Positions 60,468 through 64,000 of a stretch of DNA of 64,000 nucleotides are shown piece after piece. Below the pieces are notes generated by a model, which was given only the letters and a program-made list of their open reading frames with translations, was not told the DNA's origin and ran no database searches. The DNA lies in assembly GCF_014635305.1 (NCBI RefSeq), contig NZ_BMCS01000003.1, positions 496,001 through 560,000 of the forward strand, written 5' to 3'. Made by a program: the position numbers and the translations under genes. The stretch's first letter is position 1. Every line of letters starts with the position of its first letter. Source of the stretch: Williamsia phyllosphaerae. GTDB taxonomy: Bacteria > Actinomycetota > Actinomycetes > Mycobacteriales > Mycobacteriaceae.

Positions 60468-62992
60468 CGGACCGGCACCCGGGGGAGCGGCAACAGCGGC
60501 AACGCCGAGACGAACTGTGCGGGCGATCGTGGTTCGGTGCGCTCCTCCCACGGGTCGCGGTACTGGCCGACGGCCGTGGTCACCCGCTCGTGCAGACCGT
60601 CGACGAGACCGTCGCGGTCGTCGACGAGGACGGCCCGCAGCTCGTCGATCCCGACACGGGGAACCCACGCATACGTGCGTTCGAGCCACTTGGCCTGCTC
60701 GCGGTAGTACTGGATGAAGATGCCGCACAGTCGGATCACCTCGGCACTCGAATCCACCGTCGCCAGCAGGTCGCCCTTGCGGATGTGTGCGCCCGCGGCC
60801 CCGCCGACGTAGATCTCCCACCGATCCGACGCCCCACCGTCGGCACCGACGGCGACCACACCGAAGTCCTTGCACAGCGACTCGGCACAGTTCCGGGGGC
60901 ACCCGGTGACGGCCAGCTTGAGTTTCGCGGGCGCTTCGAGCCCCTGGAATCGCTGTTCGATGGCGATGCCCAGCGCGGTCGAGTCACCGAGGCCGAACCG
61001 GCAGTAGTCGGTGCCCACGCAGGTCTTCACGGTCCGGAAGCTCTTGCCGTAGGCGAAACCCGACGGCATGTCGAGGTCGCCCCACACCTTGGGTAGATCC
61101 TCCTTCGTGACGCCCAGCAGATCGATGCGCTGTCCGCCGGTGATCTTCACCATCGGGATCGAGTACTTGTCGGCCACGTCGGCGATCCGGCGCAACTGTG
61201 CGGCAGTGGTGACGCCGCCCTTGATCTGCGGGACCACCGAGAACGTGCCGTCCCGTTGGATGTTGGCGTGCACCCTGTCGTTGATGAACAGCGCGCCGCG
61301 CTCGTCGGTCCACTCCGGGCCCCAGATGACCCGCAGCAGCGAGGCCAGCGGCATCTTGGCCGCGGCGTCCTCGCCGGCGGGGGCCAGCTTCTCGAACACC
61401 TCCGAGACCGAACGGATCCCGCTCGCGCGGATGGCCCCGATCAGCTCCGGCTTGGTCATCGGGATGGCGGGTACGTACCAGTCGGCGGAGACGTCGACGG
61501 CCAGATCGTCGCCCGCGGCGAACGCCACGATGTCGGAGACGAGTCCCTTGCAGGATCCGCAGCCCTTGCCCGCACGGGTCGCCGCGACCACCTCAACGAG
61601 ACTCGTCGCGCCACCGCGGACACATCCCACGATCTGGCCCTTGGTGACGCCGTTGCAGTTGCAGACCTGGGTCTCGTCGGACAACTCGGCCGCGCCGGTC
61701 TCGGCCGACGGCGTCCCCATGTCGAAGAGCATGCTGATGCGCTCGTCGGGGAGCGCGACCTTCTCGTCGAAGGCCTGCGTCAGGAAGGCGGCCTTGCTGA
61801 TGTCGCCGAGCAGCATCGCGCCGATCAGTCTGTTGTCACGGACGACCACCGATTTGTATGTGCCGCTGCGGGGTTCGTAGAACTGGACGAACTCGTCGTC
61901 GTCCCGCTCGGGTCCCTTGACACCCATTGCGGCGACATCGACACCGGCCACCTTGAGCTTCGTCGTCAGTCGTGAGCCGTGGTACGCGGCCTTCGGATCA
62001 GCGCCGGTGAGCACGTCGGCGAGGACCGCGGCCTGCTCCCAGAGCGGGGCGACGAGACCGTAGACCTCGCCGCGGTGCTGGCAGCACTCACCGACGGCGT
62101 AGATCGATCCCTCGTCCTCGCAGCGCATCTGGTCGTCGACGACGATGCCGCGTTCGATGACCAGCCCGGCACCACGGGCGATCTCGACGTTCGGCCGGAT
62201 GCCCGCGGTGACCACGATCATGTCGGCGGGCAGGGTGGTGTCGTCGTTGAAGCCGACGCCGGTGACCACTCCGTCGGGGTCGCGCAGCACCGAGGTCGTC
62301 CGCTTCGACGTGTGCACACCGACCCCGAGTGACTCGATCTTGGTGCGCAGCACGCGCCCACCGCGTTCGTCGAGTTGCTGGTTCATCAGGTGACCGGGGG
62401 AGTGCACGACGTCGACATCGAGACCCTGCGTGCGCAATCCGTATGCGGCCTCCAGTCCCAACAGCCCGCCGCCGATGACCACCGCGCGCACGTCGTCGGC
62501 CGCCTGCGCCATCTGCAGCATCCCGTTGGTGTCGGCGATGGTGCGGAACCCGAACACCCCGCGGGCCAGTCGGCCGTCGGGTTCGCGCAGACCGTCCATG
62601 TTGGGGAAGAAGGTGGTGCTGCCGGTGGCGATGATCAGCACGTCGTAGTCGACGATCCGATCGCTCTCGCAGGTCACGTTTTTCGCGAACCGGTCGATGC
62701 GTCGGACGCGGTCGCCCGCGTGCAGGGTGACGCCGTTCTCCCGGTACCAGGCCATGGGATTGAGCATCAGGTCGTCGTCGTCGATGGTGTTGTCGCCGGA
62801 GAGCACGTGCGACAACATGATCCGGTTGTAGTTGCCGTAGGGCTCGTCGCCGACCATCGTGATGTCGAACATCTCGGCACCGCCCCGCGAGAGGATCTCC
62901 TCGACGGTCCGTGCACCGGCCATCCCGTTGCCGACCACCACCAGCCGACGGCGGGCCGGCCCCGACGTGGCGGTCGCGGTCTCCTCGCTCAA
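60464..62992 (-). CDS. nirB: Nitrite reductase large subunit NirB
   Basis: NirB reduces nitrite to ammonia with NADH, using FAD, a [2Fe-2S] cluster, a [4Fe-4S] cluster and sirohaem. It has 842 residues. In order there are an FAD/NAD part (VVVGNGMAGA near residue 17 and GGGLLGLEAAYG near 157), a BFD-like [2Fe-2S] part (VCNCNGV and GCGSCKG, about 418-457), and a sulfite/nitrite reductase domain with CVGTDYC and TGCPRNC, the sirohaem-[4Fe-4S] ligands. The only suitable start is TTG 62992, which overlaps the stop of the small gene upstream (TTGA). Translation is therefore likely to depend on coupling. A GlnR-like box lies before the upstream gene. Confidence 0.92.
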   Translation of the reverse strand: MSEETATATSGPARRRLVVVGNGMAGARTVEEILSRGGAEMFDITMVGDEPYGNYNRIMLSHVLSGDNTIDDDDLMLNPMAWYRENGVTLHAGDRVRRIDRFAKNVTCESDRIVDYDVLIIATGSTTFFPNMDGLREPDGRLARGVFGFRTIADTNGMLQMAQAADDVRAVVIGGGLLGLEAAYGLRTQGLDVDVVHSPGHLMNQQLDERGGRVLRTKIESLGVGVHTSKRTTSVLRDPDGVVTGVGFNDDTTLPADMIVVTAGIRPNVEIARGAGLVIERGIVVDDQMRCEDEGSIYAVGECCQHRGEVYGLVAPLWEQAAVLADVLTGADPKAAYHGSRLTTKLKVAGVDVAAMGVKGPERDDDEFVQFYEPRSGTYKSVVVRDNRLIGAMLLGDISKAAFLTQAFDEKVALPDERISMLFDMGTPSAETGAAELSDETQVCNCNGVTKGQIVGCVRGGATSLVEVVAATRAGKGCGSCKGLVSDIVAFAAGDDLAVDVSADWYVPAIPMTKPELIGAIRASGIRSVSEVFEKLAPAGEDAAAKMPLASLLRVIWGPEWTDERGALFINDRVHANIQRDGTFSVVPQIKGGVTTAAQLRRIADVADKYSIPMVKITGGQRIDLLGVTKEDLPKVWGDLDMPSGFAYGKSFRTVKTCVGTDYCRFGLGDSTALGIAIEQRFQGLEAPAKLKLAVTGCPRNCAESLCKDFGVVAVGADGGASDRWEIYVGGAAGAHIRKGDLLATVDSSAEVIRLCGIFIQYYREQAKWLERTYAWVPRVGIDELRAVLVDDRDGLVDGLHERVTTAVGQYRDPWEERTEPRSPAQFVSALPLLPLPRVPVR

Positions 62993-63336
62993 AAGATCAC
63001 GAGCCCGAAGTCGACGACGATCTCTCCACTGGCGCCCTGCGGCGCCGCGAACACCAACTCGAGCACCGAATCCGGGTCGACGTCCTCGACGACCCGCAGC
63101 GGCACGTTCACCGACGCCTTCGCGCCGATCGGGAACATCCGCATGGACGCGCCATCGCGCGTGAGGGTGACGTAGACCAGTTCGTCGGAGCTGTTGCCGC
63201 CGCGGAAGTACAGCGGTTGGGCGGTCATCCCGGCCGGGACGAGGAAGGTGAGGGACGGGTCCAGCGGTGCGGGCTTGGTGAGGCCGGTACCGGTGAAACC
63301 GAACACACCCTGCAGGAACTTCGGAGTGGTCGACAT
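62989..63336 (-). CDS. Small protein coupled to nirB
   Basis: This 115-residue protein has no signal peptide or membrane helix and is rich in Val, Phe and Leu strands (LYFRGGNSSDELVYVTLTRD, VVEDVDPDSVLELVF), like a small beta-sandwich. I do not recognise the family. Its stop overlaps the TTG start of nirB (TTGA), so it is the first gene of the nir unit and sets nirB translation. The ATG at 63336 is 34 nt downstream of a GlnR-like box. A role in nitrite reductase assembly or nitrogen control is suggested only by position. Confidence 0.75.
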   Translation of the reverse strand: MSTTPKFLQGVFGFTGTGLTKPAPLDPSLTFLVPAGMTAQPLYFRGGNSSDELVYVTLTRDGASMRMFPIGAKASVNVPLRVVEDVDPDSVLELVFAAPQGASGEIVVDFGLVIF

Positions 63337-63370
63337 GAGCGCCAGTGTTCGTGGCCGGGGTCAACCCGCA

Positions 63371-63386
63371 TTTGCGCCCGCGTTAC
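63371..63386 (-). promoter_or_regulatory. glnR box: GlnR-like box before the nir operon (one mismatch)
   Basis: On the minus strand GTAAC-gcgggc-GCAAA is one base short of the GNAAC-n6-GNAAC form, 34 nt upstream of the first gene. nirBD is a known GlnR target in mycobacteria, which supports the reading. Confidence 0.4.
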
Positions 63387-63430
63387 GACTCGATTGTCAG
63401 GTGCTCACGGTCGCGGCGACGGGCCGGTGA

Positions 63431-64000
63431 TCACGCCCCGAACGAACCGGGACCGCGTCTGCGCAGGTACTTCTCGAACTCGGCGGCGAGGGCGTCGCCG
63501 TCGATCTTCGACATCGCGTCGTCCACGGAGACCTCCGCGTCGCCGCGCTCCTCGAGTCCGCGGACGTACTCGGCGATCTCCTCGTCGTCCTCGGTCATCT
63601 CGGTGACGGCCTGTTCCCACTCCTCGGCCTGCCCCGGGAGGTCACCGAGCGGGACCTCGATGTCGAGGACCTCCTCGACCTGGCTCAGCAACGCGACCGT
63701 CGCCTTCGGGTTGGGCGGGGTGGACACGTAGTGCGGAACTGCGGCCCAGAACGACACCGCCGGGATACCCGCGTTGACGCACTGGTCCTGCAACACGCCG
63801 GTGATGCCGGTGGGTCCTTCGTACCGGCTCTCCTGCAGGTTGTAGGCCAGTGCGGAGTCGGTGCTGTACGCGGTACCGGTGACCGGTACCGGTCGGGTGT
63901 GCGGCGAGTCGGCCAACAGCGCACCCAGGATGACCATGGTCTGGACGTTCAACGCCCGCGCAAGGTCCAGGATCTCCGCGCAGAAACCCCGCCAGCGCAT
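63431..64000 (-). CDS. PAC2 family protein (Rv2125-like, 5' end outside window)
   Basis: The C-terminal 189 residues of a PAC2 (proteasome assembly chaperone) family protein, cut by the right edge; the first in-window ATG at 64000 is probably internal because relatives have about 290 residues. The visible part holds the VSFWAAVPHYVSTPPNPKATV motif pattern of the PAC2 fold and an acidic helical C-terminus. In Actinobacteria the family is close to the proteasome system genes but its role is not settled. Order (mshC neighbourhood) fits Rv2125. Confidence 0.85.
   Translation of the reverse strand: MRWRGFCAEILDLARALNVQTMVILGALLADSPHTRPVPVTGTAYSTDSALAYNLQESRYEGPTGITGVLQDQCVNAGIPAVSFWAAVPHYVSTPPNPKATVALLSQVEEVLDIEVPLGDLPGQAEEWEQAVTEMTEDDEEIAEYVRGLEERGDAEVSVDDAMSKIDGDALAAEFEKYLRRRGPGSFGA

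Overview
The window is high-GC actinobacterial DNA from a mycolic-acid-producing relative of Mycobacterium; a Gordonia-type genome fits best. The evidence is the gene order. Two blocks match Mycobacterium tuberculosis: sufD-sufC-sufS-sufU-sufT through ABC-F, acnR, acn, ripA, moxR1, fabG1, inhA, hemH, nfeD/SPFH, mutA, mutB and meaB (the Rv1462-Rv1496 order), and M20 peptidase, PEBP, pyrD, lipoprotein, uppP, phosphoglycerate-mutase-like gene, DUF3090 and mshC (the Rv2141c-Rv2130c order). mshC (mycothiol) and mabA/inhA (mycolic acid FAS-II) fix the lineage. Many starts look leaderless, with a TAnnnT box 6-8 nt before an ATG or GTG.

Layout. 1-4.0 kb: SUF iron-sulfur assembly operon, whose start lies off the left edge. 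4.0-11 kb: DUF1992 gene, an SDR-MarR pair with palindromic operators, lycopene cyclase, another SDR, ABC-F ATPase and acyl-CoA ligase. 11-15.4 kb: aconitase, its TetR repressor AcnR and a coupled aminoglycoside-phosphotransferase-like gene, with a perfect AcnR-type palindrome in the acn promoter. 15.6-30 kb: cell-wall and membrane block (Rv1476-like protein, RipA-like hydrolase, MoxR/DUF58/VWA, MabA-InhA-ferrochelatase, NfeD/SPFH, SatD-like regulator pair, VTT protein). 30-35.3 kb: methylmalonyl-CoA mutase and its GTPase chaperone.

35.4-44.6 kb is the most interesting stretch: a nine-gene nitrogen-starvation cluster of the Nit1C / MSMEG_0565-0572 kind. It encodes a nitrilase, the small MSMEG_0570 protein, a flavin oxidoreductase, an AMP-forming ligase, the MSMEG_0572/Sll0783 protein, a radical SAM enzyme, a fused GNAT-AIR-synthase-like protein, a second nitrilase and a glycosyltransferase. 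The second nitrilase has Asp where the first has its catalytic Cys and Glu, so it is probably a pseudoenzyme. Two GNAAC-n6-GNAAC boxes suggest GlnR control, and a near match lies before the nirBD nitrite reductase operon at the right end.

44.6-49.8 kb holds accessory genes on the minus strand (DUF222/HNH nuclease, nucleoside hydrolase, DinB-like protein, zinc-ribbon SDR), then gluconokinase and tRNA-Leu(GAG). 49.9-59.7 kb is the second conserved block. 59.8-64 kb has a small hypothetical gene, nirD, nirB, a small gene coupled to nirB, and a PAC2 gene cut by the right edge. No insertion sequence, prophage or CRISPR array was seen.
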